Assembly (NCBI GenBank): GCA_025766275.1
Contig: JAFKAC010000020.1
Span: 124,001 to 188,000, forward strand
Reading direction: 5' to 3'
Length of the DNA: 64,000 bases
Source: Lactarius indigo
Taxonomy: Eukaryota; Basidiomycota; Agaricomycetes; Russulales; Russulaceae
Every line of letters starts with the position of its first letter. Within the stretch, counting starts at the first letter, position 1. The position numbers and the translations under genes were made by a program. Of this stretch, positions 30,183 to 42,549 are shown piece after piece. The notes under the pieces were generated by a model. The model was given only the letters and a program-made list of their open reading frames with translations, had not been told where the DNA came from and searched no databases.

Positions 30183-33100
30183 TTACTGTAGCGATTCTAT
30201 CTCGGTGTTAATACAAGTAGTCCAACTCTGCCCATGTACGAAAGTCGAAAGATCGAGACGGGTTTCATATTCGCCAGTAACCCAGATATTACTTGGGCGA
30301 TGAAGCTGTGCCCTATGTGGTGGCGGGATCCACATTAGAAGTTCACCTTTACTACCACATATCCATCCCTCCTCGTTGATCACAGAGTAGTCAGTGAAGT
30401 CGACGTGGCTTGTAGTTTCCGTATTTCCTGTCGTAGCGTTCAACATACGAATTGTTCGATCGGAAGACCCTGAGATGATCCGCTGGCCATCAGGCGAGAA
30501 TCCCACAGACCTGACCCAATCCGTGTGACCAGTAAATGGGCCGGCCTCTGTCTCTCCCGTAATCGCGTTCCATACACGAATTGTTTGATCGAAAGAGCCT
30601 GAGACGATCCGGTGGCCATCAGGCGAGAATCCCACAGACCTGACCGAATCCGTGTGACCAGTAAATGGGCCGGCCTCTGTCTCTCCCATAATCGCGTTCC
30701 ATACACGAATTGTTCGATCGTGCGAGCCTGAGACGATCCGGTGGCCATCAGGCGAGAATCCCACAGACGTGACCGAATCCGTGTGACCAGTAAATGGGCC
30801 GGCCTCTGTCTCTCCCGTAGTCGCGTTCCATACACGAATTGTTCGATCGAAAGAGCCTGAGACGATCCGGTGGCCATCAGGCGAGAATCCCACAGACGTG
30901 ACCGAATGCATGTGACCAGTAAATGGGCCGGCCTCTGTCTCTCCCGTAATCGCGTTCCATACACGAATTGTTCGATCGAAAGAGCCTGAGACGATCCGGT
31001 GGCCATCTGGCGAGAATCCCACAGACGTGACCGAATCCGTGTGACCAGTAAATGGGCCGGCCTCTGTGTCCCCCGTAGTCGCGTTCCACACACGAATTGT
31101 TTCATCGAAAGAGCCTGAGACGATCCGGTGGCCATCTGGCGAGAATCCCACAGACGTGACCGAATGCATGTGACCAGTAAATGGGCCGGCCTCTGTCTCT
31201 CCCGTAGTCGCGTTCCACACACGAATTGTTTCATCGAAAGAGCCTGAGACGATCCGGTGGCCATCTGGCGAGAATCCCACAGACGTGACCGAATCCGTGT
31301 GACCAGTAAATGGGCCGGCCTCTGTGTCCCCCGTAGTCGCGTTCCACACACGAATTGTTTCATCGAAAGAGCCTGAGACGATCCGGTGGCCATCAGGCGA
31401 GAATCCCACAGACGTGACCGAATCCGTGTGACCAGTAAATGGGCCGGCCTCTGTGTCTCCCGTAATCGCGTTCCATACACGAATTGTTTCATCGCGCGAG
31501 CCTGAGACGATCCGCTGGCCGTCAGGCGAGAATCCCACAGACGTGACCCAATGCGTGTGACCAGTAAATGGGCCGGCCTCTGTCTCTCCCGTAGTCGCGT
31601 TCCATACACGAATTGTTCGATCGAAAGAGCCTGAGACGATCCGGTGGCCATCAGGCGAGAATCCCACAGACGTGACCGAATCCGTGTGACCAGTAAATGG
31701 GCCGGCCTCTGTCTCTCCCGTAATCGCGTTCCATACACGAATTGTTTCATCGTCCGAGCCTGAGACGATCCGGTGGCCATCAGGCGAGAATCCCACAGAC
31801 GTGACCGAATCCGTGTGACCAGTAAATGGGCCGGCCTCTGTCTCTCCCGTAGTTGCGCCCCACACACGAATTGTTCGATCGTGCGAGCCTGAGGCGATCC
31901 GGTGGCCATCAGGCGAGAATCCCACAGACGTGACCGAATCCGTGTGACCAGTAAATGGGCCGGCCTCTGTGTCTCCCGTAGTCGCGTTCCATACACGAAT
32001 TGTTCCATCGCGCGAGCCTGAGACGATCCGCTGGCCATCAGGCGAGAATCTCACAGACGTGACCGAATGCGTGTGACCAGTAAATGGGCCGGCCTCTGTG
32101 TCTCCCGTAGTCGCGTTCCACACACGAATTGTTCGATCGGAAGTCCCTGAGACAATCCGGTGGCCATCCGGTGAGATTGCAACGGAAAGGACAGAAGCCC
32201 CAACGTCTTGAATCACCATCTCCGAAGAGGGCCAATGAGATAATCGACCACGTTCCACGCGTAAAATTCGTGGAAATGAGCCGGAATAACGTGCAGAGAC
32301 AAGAGAACAAGACGGCGCAAATGGTAGAGCAGAAAGGTAGACATGTGGGGCACTCTTCGCCATGATCATCCCGAAATGCCGTATAAATACAGACGTATCA
32401 TTGACGAATGATCTGAATTCATCTAGCTCTCTTTGAGAAACCTGTTGCGATCGTAGCCGTTAGTTGGTCGCCTTACTCATACAATCAACAATTGTACTCA
32501 CACCTTGACCGAAGGCCAAATACACCACCAGAGCCGAGCACGCTGCCGAAGCAAGACCCAGATTGTTTGTCAAGCTAAGGGCCTCCAACCAAAACAGAAG
32601 TTTCTTCTCGAACAAAGTTCGAAGTTTTCCGAACAGATTATTTTCGAAACCAATATGTTTCATATGATCGTCCCAGAAACGACACGCGTACAACAGAGCA
32701 GGTGGGATGTGTTGACGAATGCGGGGGTTAAGGTCTGTAACATCCTTGTTGGCAAGATATGACGTTTCGAGCTTGCAGATGTTGAATTTGAGATCTTTGA
32801 GCAGTAGACAGAGACAGGAATCGACCAATTGATGGTGAGCGTCACGAAGGTTGACACAAAAGTTTTCACCGCTCTTCTCTTCATTTGTGAGGAAATCGCG
32901 GAACGACGTATGGAGAGGAACGATGGGAAGGGTTTCATCAGATGAATTGACGTTGCTCAACAATGAGCCAAGCCGACGGAGTAATGTAACAATGGCTTCA
33001 CTGTCGTCGTCGTCGTCGTCGTCGTCGTGAGAGACGTGTTGTTGCAGGGCCTTGTGCAGAGTGGTCAAGGAGCGGATACTGAGCGGCTCGATTGAAGCAA

Positions 33101-35522
33101 TGACTTGTCCCAAAACTGAGCGAAAAATTAGCCGTGAGTTCTCGTGAGTGAAGTATCCTTCGAGGACTTCTTTGTACAACTCGTCCAAAGGATCTTGTCC
33201 TCGGCGATCCGCGGCGGGTTTCAAAAGATGTTTTATGCACTTTGTCTTGCTCAAGCCAAACACGTCGGGAGGGTTTAATATGTATCCAGATGCGACCGCC
33301 GCCCACTGAAACAAACCCTCTGCCCTTTTTGTCAGTTCGTCGCCATAAATTTTGAACACGTCTGGACAAGTGTCTGGAGGGAGCCTGTTCTGAAGAAACG
33401 CGTAGATATCGTCGTGTATCGTAGCAGCCAGCCCCCGATCATTCATATACTTGATTTTGACGCTGGACAATCCGTCTCCGACTCGGGCGAACGCAGACAC
33501 GATGGAGTGCTCAGGTCGCGAGGTGATGAGCATACGAAAATTTGATGGCAGTTTAGAAATGGCTTTAGCAAGAAATTTGTGTAACCCGTTTTCATCGACT
33601 ACATCCCCACTCTCGTCCAAGGCATCAATTATGACAACAATAGGACCAACAAGGTGGAGATCCTTAAACGGCGCCAGGATAAGGCATTCGAACAGGGTAC
33701 CGTAGTCACGAGTTCCAGTTCGAAGTGACGAGTTGTCTTTTACGACCTTTCCTAGCGCGGCTTTGAACGAAGGATAGCGGTCAGAGAGATCGCGAGCAAG
33801 AGTCGTGAACAGGTGATAAGCCTCCCGTTTTGATTGCTCCTTGCGCAAAAAGATAAAGGATGACGTAAGACGATGGATTTTGTCGAAGCGACGTGCGATC
33901 TCGTGAGCAATCGATGACTTTCCCGTGCCCGCTTGCCCAAAAAGAACGAGACAACGCTCCGAAGCGGGATCGTTCACCCAATTGTCAATAAAGTCGAGGA
34001 ACCCCGTGCGTGTTCCCGTAAGACAGCCCTTGTCGGGGATGAATCGTGAACCTGTCCCATATGGGATTTCTCCGATTTTTCTATCCAGCTCTATAAGGAT
34101 GGTCAGATCGATTACGTTCAAGATATCAGGTCTACGCACCGGCGTCTGACACTCGCCTAGACACCCGCTTCAGCTGGCCAGCCATCCCGTCAAGCTGACT
34201 CGAAATGATTCCCACGTCGTCCAGAATTTGGAGTGCGGTTATCTCCGTGGTGATCGTAGCCTCGTCCAAGAAAGCCTTTCGTTGTTCGAGAAGGGTAGCG
34301 CGGAAGTCCTCGATTTTTTTGTCAACTTGGCTGCCAGTATTCTTCAATATTCGCTTCCCTGAAAACCGCATGTTTACGTCGGCCACTGAAATGGGTAAAG
34401 ACTACGCACAGAATTGGGAATCGTTTGCGTATGATTGGATAAAGTCACAGCAATTACAGACATGTTGCAACATGAGCGTAAGGATTTGTGCCTGCCTGGA
34501 ATCACGTCCGATCGCTTTGAAACGGTCTTCCTGATTTGCGAAATCGAACGCATCATGTATGGCGACAAGTAAGGCTTGGACGTTGTCGTCGCGTTGAAAC
34601 TGTTCTAGTACGGTCTAGCACCCAAATAAACATTGCATAAGTATTTCAACCGACAATAGTACAAACGGATCACCTTGGGGATCGCAGAAAATAGTCCGTG
34701 TGCCATCTTTGCAATCGGGTGGAGCTGAGTACGACATTCGGCTCCGTCAAGGATCGACCAAAGAAAAAAAGGGGGCGCCGTGACGCACTTCTGAAATTGG
34801 GCTCAACGTATCCACGACCCACTTGATCCTCACGAGAGCACCTTCCCATTTATTCGAAAGATTAATTGTTGTTATATCTTTGTCGGCATCACGGAGAGCA
34901 TTCTCGGGAGGTGACACAACGACCGTCAAGTAGAGCGTAACCGGCTGGCTCAACTGTCCAGACTGTCCGTCGTGGTTGGTGAAGACAAATGGGACTTCTA
35001 CACCAAAGATGTTCAGCTAATCGGGTAAGTAAGGTTTCCAATAAGATACTCACCGCTTTGTGTTTCGACAGGTATTGTCATCGCATGCGTTCCGATAAGG
35101 ACATCTGCGTGCAAGCGCCGCTTCTCATAAAGATGCAGTATAAGATGTGACGACGGTTGCATAGAACTGAGCCGAACTTTTAGTCAAAAAGTAAGACTGA
35201 AAAAGAAAAGTCTTACAAGGGGCCAAGCGTCTGGTCCCAGCGCGCCGTCGGTCCATCAATCTGGACGCTTTTCGTCTTCTTCGATGTCACTTCATTGGTT
35301 ACAGTGACATAGAACCGTCTCTTCGGGCTGAGCTGTTTTTTGATACTTGGGAGATCGTGTGCCCGGAGGACTAACAAAGGGGGTAAACGGCTATCGAGGT
35401 ATCGACGAGTTAGGAATTCAGTACATACCAATCACCTCAACACGGGATAGGCTTCCCTGCGATTCGGCGATTCCTGAGATTCGCGATGCTGAGGGACCTG
35501 GGCTAGAGTAGTGGGTCACCAT
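30183..35522 (-). CDS. NLR/STAND protein: C2 - NACHT - WD40 (HET-D/E/R-like design)
   Basis: Exons (minus) are 35429-35522, 35217-35370, 35054-35166, 34789-34997, 34674-34724, 34410-34614, 34140-34385 (or to 34358), 32502-34090 and 30183-32441. They sum to 4920 nt, giving 1639 residues with the longer exon 7. The N-terminus is a C2-like domain (VLRAHDLPSIKK, FYVTVTNE, LILHLYEKRRLHADVLIGTH). A helical linker follows (EQFQRDDNVQALL). The NACHT domain has P-loop GQAGTGKSS near 409-416, a Walker B-like VIIDALDESG near 506 and ITSRPEH. A winged-helix region (SIRSLTTL, PLHTSFRDFLT) precedes fourteen 43-residue WD40 repeats (about 980-1585). An Asp run comes from a GTC microsatellite. The frame is intact. 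WD40 arrays of this kind act as recognition surfaces in fungal heterokaryon incompatibility; this role here is inference. Confidence 0.94.
30390..32180 (-). repeat. Fourteen near-identical WD40 repeats (129-bp unit)
   Basis: Thirteen highly similar copies and one divergent last copy of a 43-codon unit built around SPDGHRIVSGS-x-D-x-TIRVW. Variation is concentrated at a few codons: the residue after SGS (F, R, H, D, S or T), the one after Asp (R, E, Q or G), the Asn-Ala-Thr/Ile-Thr/Met stretch, and the T/M-D/H-S/W residues after FTGH. Confidence 0.95.
33001..33030. repeat. GTC trinucleotide microsatellite inside the NLR gene
   Basis: Encodes a run of Asp on the minus strand, in the winged-helix region between NACHT and WD40. 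It is likely variable in length between strains. Confidence 0.85.
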
Positions 35523-36305
35523 CAAGAAGGTCACGAGATAATAATTATCTACGCACGAATTCAAGGACGGTTGCCCGTGCTCCAAATGTTGCCCAGCGGC
35601 CATACTGGATAGAAGAGTGTTTTGGAGGCTGGAGTGATGGGGGATAGAGTGAGCGTGGGATCCGAGCGTCTAGGTGAGCACGAGCTGTCCACGCGATAAC
35701 GCCCAACCCACGCCGTGGAATTGCGAATGCTCCGACAGTTATCAAGGGTATTGTCCACCGGGGGGCTAGGAATGATTTCAATTAAACGAAGGGGACTGGA
35801 AGGGTCGCGCTCTTGGTTGCGGTAACATCTATGTAGTCATCCCGTCTCAGGCTATTGGTCTGAACCCAGAGGTAATAACATCGTGCAGCAGGGCTAGACT
35901 ATCATATATCATTCGCTAGCTCATGTTTTTCGTGTTTTTTCTTCGAACGTACGAAATGCTGCGCCGTTAGTGGCAACTAGGGTCCACTTGGTTGGCATCC
36001 CCCATAAATTCAGGTTTAAATAAACTTAGAGTGAACAGCAGGTGCGGTGCAGTCAAGGCTCTGTTTTATACAGCTTGGTACACACTTTACCGTGAGTACT
36101 GTCAGATCCAGTCATGCTCGTATCATGATGGCTGACTAATGTCCTGCACAGCTGCTTATATAATGCAGGGTGTTGTTGTATGTGTGGCACCCAACTGATG
36201 GACCGAGACCCTTTCCCCGTGAACCAGATACACTCGCTCCTTACTCCAAACCGTTACTCTTACTCCTCCTACTAAGTCATTCTCTTGGATAGGGCAGACA
36301 TTTAT
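35523..36305. other. Divergent upstream region
   Basis: Holds the NLR promoter on one side. A TATA-like box (tatataat, about 36157) faces the plus strand and may serve the weak gene candidate that follows. Confidence 0.35.
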
Positions 36306-37060
36306 ATGAGATTCGTAACCATCCTTCTTCTCGTTGATGGCCCTGGTTTCGGTAAGTCCTTCATATCATATTGATCAAGGGCCAACTCAGACCCTGTCGT
36401 TACCCGTCGTTTTGTACCCTTACGGCCACAGCGAACCCCTCTATGTCACGATTGTGGCCAAAGATGTTTCCCCTATGTCCCTCCCGTACGCTACAGCGCA
36501 CGCTTGACCAGCCGCCACCCGTGGGTTCTTCGATGGTCCGCCGAAGCCCAATGCGCCATCTCTGTAAGAACATGCAGGGGACCTTGCAGGGCACTGCCTG
36601 GCGCCTGCTAGTGTTCATCAGAATAGGGGGGCCCAGACTGGCTGTCACTGCGCCCATGCATGGTGGCGGCGTAATGCGCATCCGCATCACCACCACGAGT
36701 CTAGCGTCGCACAAGTTCGCTCCGCTCCCTGTCATCGAGGTATTCGCGCCCATTCCAGGCGGTCCGGGGGATGGTGGCAACTACGTCACCATATTGCCTA
36801 TTTCTTACCCGGTGTAACAGCCTTATGAGGGCCGATTCAATGGCCCATTCTTCCACCGAGTCCACCATGCACTGGCGCTTGTAGGGACGATTGTCACCTT
36901 TGCTCTCGGTGCGTTATTTCTTTTGACGCTATCTTGGTTGGCACTGTCAACCTTGTTTTAGGTAAGGTGTGAGATCAGTGTCCTTGTGCACATGTTCTGG
37001 TTTTTGGTGGGGTTGCTCGTCCGTGCCCTTTGCAGCTACCCTGTTCCGATCGTGGCCAGT
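36306..37060 (+). CDS. Possible small multi-exon gene, poorly resolved
   Basis: Candidate start ATGs lie at about 36307 and 36334, before an intron-like gtaagt...ctcag (about 36352-36390). Protein-like stretches follow: VVLYPYGHSEPLYVTIVAKD near 36400 and GGPRLAVTAPMHGG near 36640. FFHRVHHALALVGTIVTFAL near 36860 could splice on to a hydrophobic ISVLVHMFWFLVGLLVRAL near 36980. They lie in different frames, and at least one TGA interrupts the first block. The end looks like a tail-anchored membrane protein. It may be a decayed gene; no function is assigned. Confidence 0.28.
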
Positions 37061-38962
37061 TTGCACACCTGTGGAACAAGACGGCTGGTTGTGGGCTGCG
37101 GTTTATCAGATGTGCATCAACATTGGTGCGCAATGACTATTGATTTCTTACTGCGTCATTCACACTCTCGGCAGCTTTCTTCCGGCTACGCTCACGCGAC
37201 CCAGCGTTGGTTACCGTGCGCGAAATGCCGGTGCTAGGAGTCTGCTCGTAGCTATGTCCCTCACGACAGGGGCCTTTCCATGTCTTCCGCAAGCGTGGAG
37301 TCGCTCACCACTGTACGGGAGTTTTGCCAAGGCCTGGACGAGCTTAGCCTTCTTGAGGGGTTTTCCACAGGTGCAGCGTCCCCGTTGCCAACCTGTCCTC
37401 CACGATGCCAACCCTTGCTACCCGTGCTACCCTCCGCAGATCGTCTCGTTGTACATCCTTCGATGTTCCTTACTTCCGCATGCGTACTGTGTTTGTTCCA
37501 TATCTTATTTGGTGATATCCATCCCTGCCACCCTCGACTGCACTTACGGCTGGCAGTGTAGAGCATCCAGGCCAAGCACCAGAAGGATCCTTTGTCGATA
37601 TCCGAATGCGCTCTTCGGCGTGTCCCCACCTTCCCTGGGTGAGGAGTTACGATGATTGCCAGTCACAATCACCCGTGCCGCGGCAGCCTTTCTCAGACTG
37701 CCTTATACGGAAACGACACCGTGTCGAAGGTGGTGGGTGGAATGGAACAGCGTTTGTTCCCAACGGAAAACGGAACCGTTTCCTTCACACTGGAACTACG
37801 TGCTCGACCTCGCCTCGCAGCGGTCACCGGCAGCGGGCTAGACAGATGGTGAAGTGCCGCCGGAATGTTCCCCCTTTCGCCGTTCGCTACTATCACTACC
37901 CCACGTATCTTATCGACCATCCCAGATGACTTGAGAACGAACTTCTCACCATCCAACTTGCTCTTACCTTTTCTCCTTTCACCCGTCGGGCACATTTTTG
38001 GAGTCAAAGATGTTCCCTGTTTGTGGACTTTGCTGAGCAACTGACCTTTTTTCACTGTTTGAATTCACAGCTCCCTTCAACGTCGTCGTTGTATTTCACT
38101 CTTCACAATATCGCTTTTATTTTTATTTCCCTTCTTTGCCTTCCTTTGACTGTCTCTGTCACTTTGACATCTTCAGCGTATGGGCATTTTGGTCTTCCCT
38201 CTCTACTGCTTCCTGTCATTGTGTACTGAATTGCGCAATAATACACACTCTCAACAAGCACTGTTTTCGTGAACACGCTCAGACTGTTTGGTCCAGTCGA
38301 TGCAGGACGTTGGCTATATATGCTCAAATCGCGTTCATACTTCGTTCTATTGATGGCCCCTTCAGAGAACGCATCGTCTGTCCAGCTATGTTTGGGCTGC
38401 GAATGGTTTCTCATCTGCAGCGTAATTCAATTCCGCCTCCGATACTCGCACTCGCGTCTGCCTTTGTTTGCTTTACTTTGTCCGAAATCAGGATCACTTT
38501 CTCACACACATTGGGCCCGGATAGAGCCTTCGCGGCTTTTCCTCGCGTTCGTTCGCGTTCATAAGGTCACAGAATGACACCTCCGAGTCCGCCTCCATGA
38601 CGCATCTCTTTTACACCGCCACTTCTCAACGAAACCACGTTATCTCCCCATAAAAATCGCATTCCAGGTCAAAGAATTTACGACGTAGTACGAATATTTT
38701 GCTGGCGTCTCATATTACTTCTCACACTCCGGGTGCCCCCCCTCGGAACCCCGATAGATTGCCTAACGTGAACGATGCCGGCGAGGAAAAGTAATTTGTG
38801 TTTGTCTTCGCCATACCTCCGTCCGAATCTTCTCTCTTTCTTGATCTGTGTGATCATCAGATGGCTGCTCATTCGCTCGAACAGAAGGTGAACTACAACG
38901 CTTGCCCCACAGAGACGTAGTCCTTATGAAAAAAGGAGAGCTCCACAATCACATCGGCCCTC
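37061..38962. other. About 1.9 kb without a confident gene
   Basis: Several open frames of 60-170 codons occur on both strands without recognisable domains or consistent splicing. Pyrimidine-rich stretches lie around 38050-38200. Confidence 0.35.
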
Positions 38963-40451
38963 TCATTCTCGGTCCCCATTTGCGGCTGTTTGGACAAAAA
39001 TACGAAATGGGCAAATCCCAAAACAAATCCTGCCGATCGCGCCTCGCGGCCGACATCCGTGGTTTCTGCGTCGCATGGCGAAATCGTCCATGCGGCCGCG
39101 GATGTCCTCAAATTCGCCAATGTAATTGTCACACCCGCAGCACCCGTGTTCTGTCGTGCAAGGCGTGTTGTACACGACGCTGTAATTCGGATTGACGCCG
39201 ATAGGGTACGCGTCTTGCATCAGAATAGACGTCCCAGCAGCGTAGTCAGAGAAGAAGTAATCCTGGCAGTTGAGAACGAGGGATGACGGTCGGTAAGGAT
39301 CAAGCGAGCTGATGAGGGTAGCAGCAGACGCAGGCGCCGCAAGAGGGTCCTGAGAGCCATCAGGTTCATCTGCCGTGTAATACAGTAGAAGGTTCGTCCG
39401 GTTCCTGAACGATGAAACTTGTTCCGTGACTAATGTCGAATTCATGTAATCCCTAGAGACTAAATTTAAGAGTCTGGACAAGCAGTACAGAGGGAGGACT
39501 GACCAGCGCATATCGTACATTAGCCATAAACCTAGCTCTTCCATCTTGTCAACCATACGATTGAACGCCGTCAAATTGTTAAACGGCGGAATGGGGTGCA
39601 CCTGTACATGCCGACGCTTTATTGGACAAATGCAGTTGCTTAAGCACACTCACCACGTTGATTCTGAAGTGAAATCATGAGCTATTGGTCGATTTGTGAA
39701 AGTTGGGAACCTCACGTACCCTTGGCGCTTAAGCACCTCTAGTACTTCGTCGTTTCCTTCTAGATAACCTCCAAATTGTGTATAGAAGCCGACAGGGAAT
39801 ATTGGTTCATACGGATCCTGCGTACGCGCCCGCTTTGCAAGGAGACCACCTGTTCGTTGGTCGAGTTTCGTGATGGAGCCTATGGAATCAGGAGGCGGCG
39901 GGAGGTAAACCAGGTTTGAGGGAGTGGACGTGAAATTCTGTTCGGGTGACAACAGCGTCGCGGTGCAAGTCAGGGAATACGGCTCCGCGCGGGGAGACAT
40001 TGCAGATAGAGAGAATGGAATGGTAGCGGATCCATTCAAGGTGACGGTTCCCGAAGTTAGAGGCATTCCGTCAACGGACACGTTCACAAATAATTCAGCG
40101 TCTAGAGAGGAGGGAATGATCAGAGGTTGTGCTCTCTCTCCCGCAATTTCCTTGTTCCGCACAAGGGCGTCTACAATGATCAAGCTAGAAGAATTGTCTG
40201 CGAGGTCATCGGGGAGGAAAGGCGTGAGAGCAGCGTTGCATCTTAGGACCAATTGAGGCATTGTGGTCGTCGCCGGGAGGGGAAATTGACCTTCAGGGGG
40301 ATCGATAGGTTGGCCAGCTCTGTACTCTTTGCCACACCTAAGTAATCCCATGAGCCCCGGTCCTGTCATAGAGTAAATACTCGCACCGTTTCCCTTTCCA
40401 CTCCCCCGCGAAAACTGAGTGAGCGAGGAGCAAGAACAAAAGTACCCGCAT
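38963..40451 (-). pseudogene. Truncated secreted glycoside-hydrolase-like gene
   Basis: Same gene as the complete copy at 61256, with the same exon pattern (minus): 40387-40451 (signal peptide), 39720-40337, a 10-nt micro-exon 39654-39663, 39504-39601, and from 39452 onward. The signal peptide reads MRVLLFLLLAHSVFAG. Conserved blocks are GQPIDPPEGQFPLP, FPVGFYTQFGGYLEGND, MEELGLWLMYDMRW, YYTADEPDGS and LNCQDYFFSDY. Similarity stops abruptly after RMDDFAM near 39080. The last ~190 residues are absent, replaced by unrelated frame. Without the C-terminal part of the barrel and the terminal domain it is probably inactive. The C-terminal fragment at 16344-16745 does not exactly fill the gap. Confidence 0.8.
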
Positions 40452-41172
40452 GATGCTGACCGGTGGATCTGATTCTGGTAGAATGTAGGACGGGGGCGCC
40501 GGGTCAATGGGACACTATGATGGGGAAAGTAGTCCATACTGCCTGACACCGTGACATTGGTGATGTAGCAGACACCAGGAACGGGTCCACTTATGTAAGC
40601 AAAAACACACTTCCCTAGTTCTCACCGTCTCGATTTAAATATCAATCATAAAAGTTTTTCGTCAAGAAATATGTTCCGAGTGGCGAGCCCCTGAGTTCTT
40701 TGCTTTACAGAGACCCTGTGTGACACTACTATTGTGCCCGTAATTGTACAAAAGAACATTTTCACTACTACTAACTTCAAGTATGCCTTGAAGTACGCAC
40801 TTCAAGATTCACATAGGGGTAGACCAAGCATTTGTTGGACATATTCCTATGCTCACTTGTAAAAACATTTCTTCCTGCATTAACGACTTCCATTTGTCTG
40901 TTCCTCCACCTCAGGCTGTCTCCGTTATGTTTCCGATTCTTCATTCTTTATCTCTTGCTATTGTCTACACTCCCCGTCCTTGGGTTGATGGTGCCCATGG
41001 CTTGATACATCCCGGTTCTCTTCTAGCGCAGCCCGGAACATTGCGTTAGTCAAGTGGGGTATAGAATAATCCCATCATGACGTGATCATCTAGTTCTATA
41101 AGAATGAGATAGTGGGAAGCGAGCATAAAAGAGGAACGATAAATAGAGGAGTGCGTATGACCACAGTAAGCT
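40452..41172. other. Spacer, no gene seen
   Basis: Sequence upstream of the truncated hydrolase gene. Unlike the 61-kb copy it has no TATATAGGGCCCC promoter motif. Confidence 0.35.
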
Positions 41173-41875
41173 CTACTCCGTACCATCGATGATGTTCCCT
41201 AGTTTACCAAAGTTGGGCGTCCCGAGACCATAACCTATGGAGATCAGAGTCAGCCCTAATATCGGAGGCAAAGAGATAGGCCTGGCGGGACGCACAGGAC
41301 CCCTTCCAGCGATGGCGGGGAAATATATCAGTACCGCGGCCTGGATTATATCCAAAGGCGACGTCATAATGATCCGCCAGGCCGTCGCTGTACAGCCAAC
41401 CGATGAGCCAGCCAAGCGGGCGCTCGCCATCAAAATCCTATGACCATTCAGCAACGAGACCACTCCGGCCCACGGTCTGTACATTGACGACCAGTCACAG
41501 AGCATTGACGAAGCAGAGGGTACAGAGGGTGGGAAGGTGCACGGGCGCCGAGTAGCTCGTTCCTCTGTAGGTACGAGTTTCACCTTTGGAGGTATGCACG
41601 AAGTCGCCCGCCTGGGCGGCGATGTCGGGATGCTGTAGCTCGACCTATGGTAAAAACTACAAAAGTAGGAACACGTCAGATCGGACCACGACAGCGAAAA
41701 TCCACTTGAAGAGACCACAATATTAGTCTGGAAAAAGGGTGGTACAGTGTCGTCCTAGTAGTCCGGGCTCAAAGTAGTTCGAGAAGCCGCTCGAGGAAAG
41801 GCCCTATCACGGTGACCTCGGGGCTGTCGTAGATCGTGCCGCCAACGCTAGTGACCCAGGGACCTATTAAAGCAC
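41173..41875 (-). pseudogene. Sedolisin (S53, tripeptidyl-peptidase-like) remnant
   Basis: The minus strand preserves, in order but in different frames, hallmarks of the C-terminal half of secreted S53 serine peptidases. PWVTSVGGTIYDSPEV lies near 41860. GFSNYFEP and PDY-stop-DDTVPPFFQT lie near 41780; the stop is TAG, where the family usually has Gln. AGVVSLLNGHRI lies near 41450, and GLGTPNFGKL near 41200. The region around the catalytic Ser motif (normally GTSASAP) is disrupted. The N-terminal propeptide and the Glu/Asp of the catalytic triad are not found. Multiple frameshifts make this a clear pseudogene. The family identification is from remembered motifs and is fairly secure for the C-terminal blocks. 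Confidence 0.7.
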
Positions 41876-42549
41876 GGCAGCATGGTGATCATGAACAACT
41901 TGTCCCTGTGCTTGTGTAAAGTCCTCCTGTATATAAGACCTCAAACCTGGTGAGCGTTTGAATCAGTGAGACCATCGTACATGACTCTAGCTTTGACTGT
42001 CAGTGTTCGCACTGAGGGACCGGCGTCCAAACTTCGCACTTCGTGAGTCTCGCAATGCTCGGTCTCCGAACGGCTTTCAGTTTTTGGGGTAGCCTGCCTT
42101 TTGTGTTTTGTTTTAACCGTGCACGCGCGCTTTGAGTCTTTGTCTCGTCCCAGGCCGCCGTCGTCTTACTGTCATAGGTATCTGGTTTGAACACTGAAAC
42201 TGTCTGTGTAGCCCCGTACCAGGGAACTTCGACAGTTTCCAGGCGTCCGTCGACAAGCAACTAGAGTTGGATGCACCCCGTTTGACGGCGCTCTGCCAGC
42301 GAAAACCAGGCTGCTGCCAAAAAATCGTATTTGAGATGCTCTACAGGGCCTAGGTAACAAGATACATGGACGATAGCTCTGCCCTCACATCTCGGGGAGG
42401 GAATAGGGCAAGTGCTTCAGAAAGGGGAGTACCTACAAAAGAAGGGGACGAAGAATGACGACTGGGGCGACAATGTTCGCGGGACGCGGGACTCACGGTC
42501 AGATGATAGAATTGACTACGAACGCCTCGGTGTCATCTACGTGACCATG
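41876..42549. other. Spacer, possibly with further S53 debris
   Basis: A minus-strand open frame (42000-42260) is basic and unlike sedolisins. Nothing is assigned. Confidence 0.3.

Noticed and set aside
30440..32038. A 532-codon open frame overlapping the WD40 array in another minus-strand frame
   Set aside because: The 129-bp unit is a multiple of three, so any frame open in one copy is open in all. The sequence is a simple repeat of low-information peptide, a shadow of the WD40 gene.
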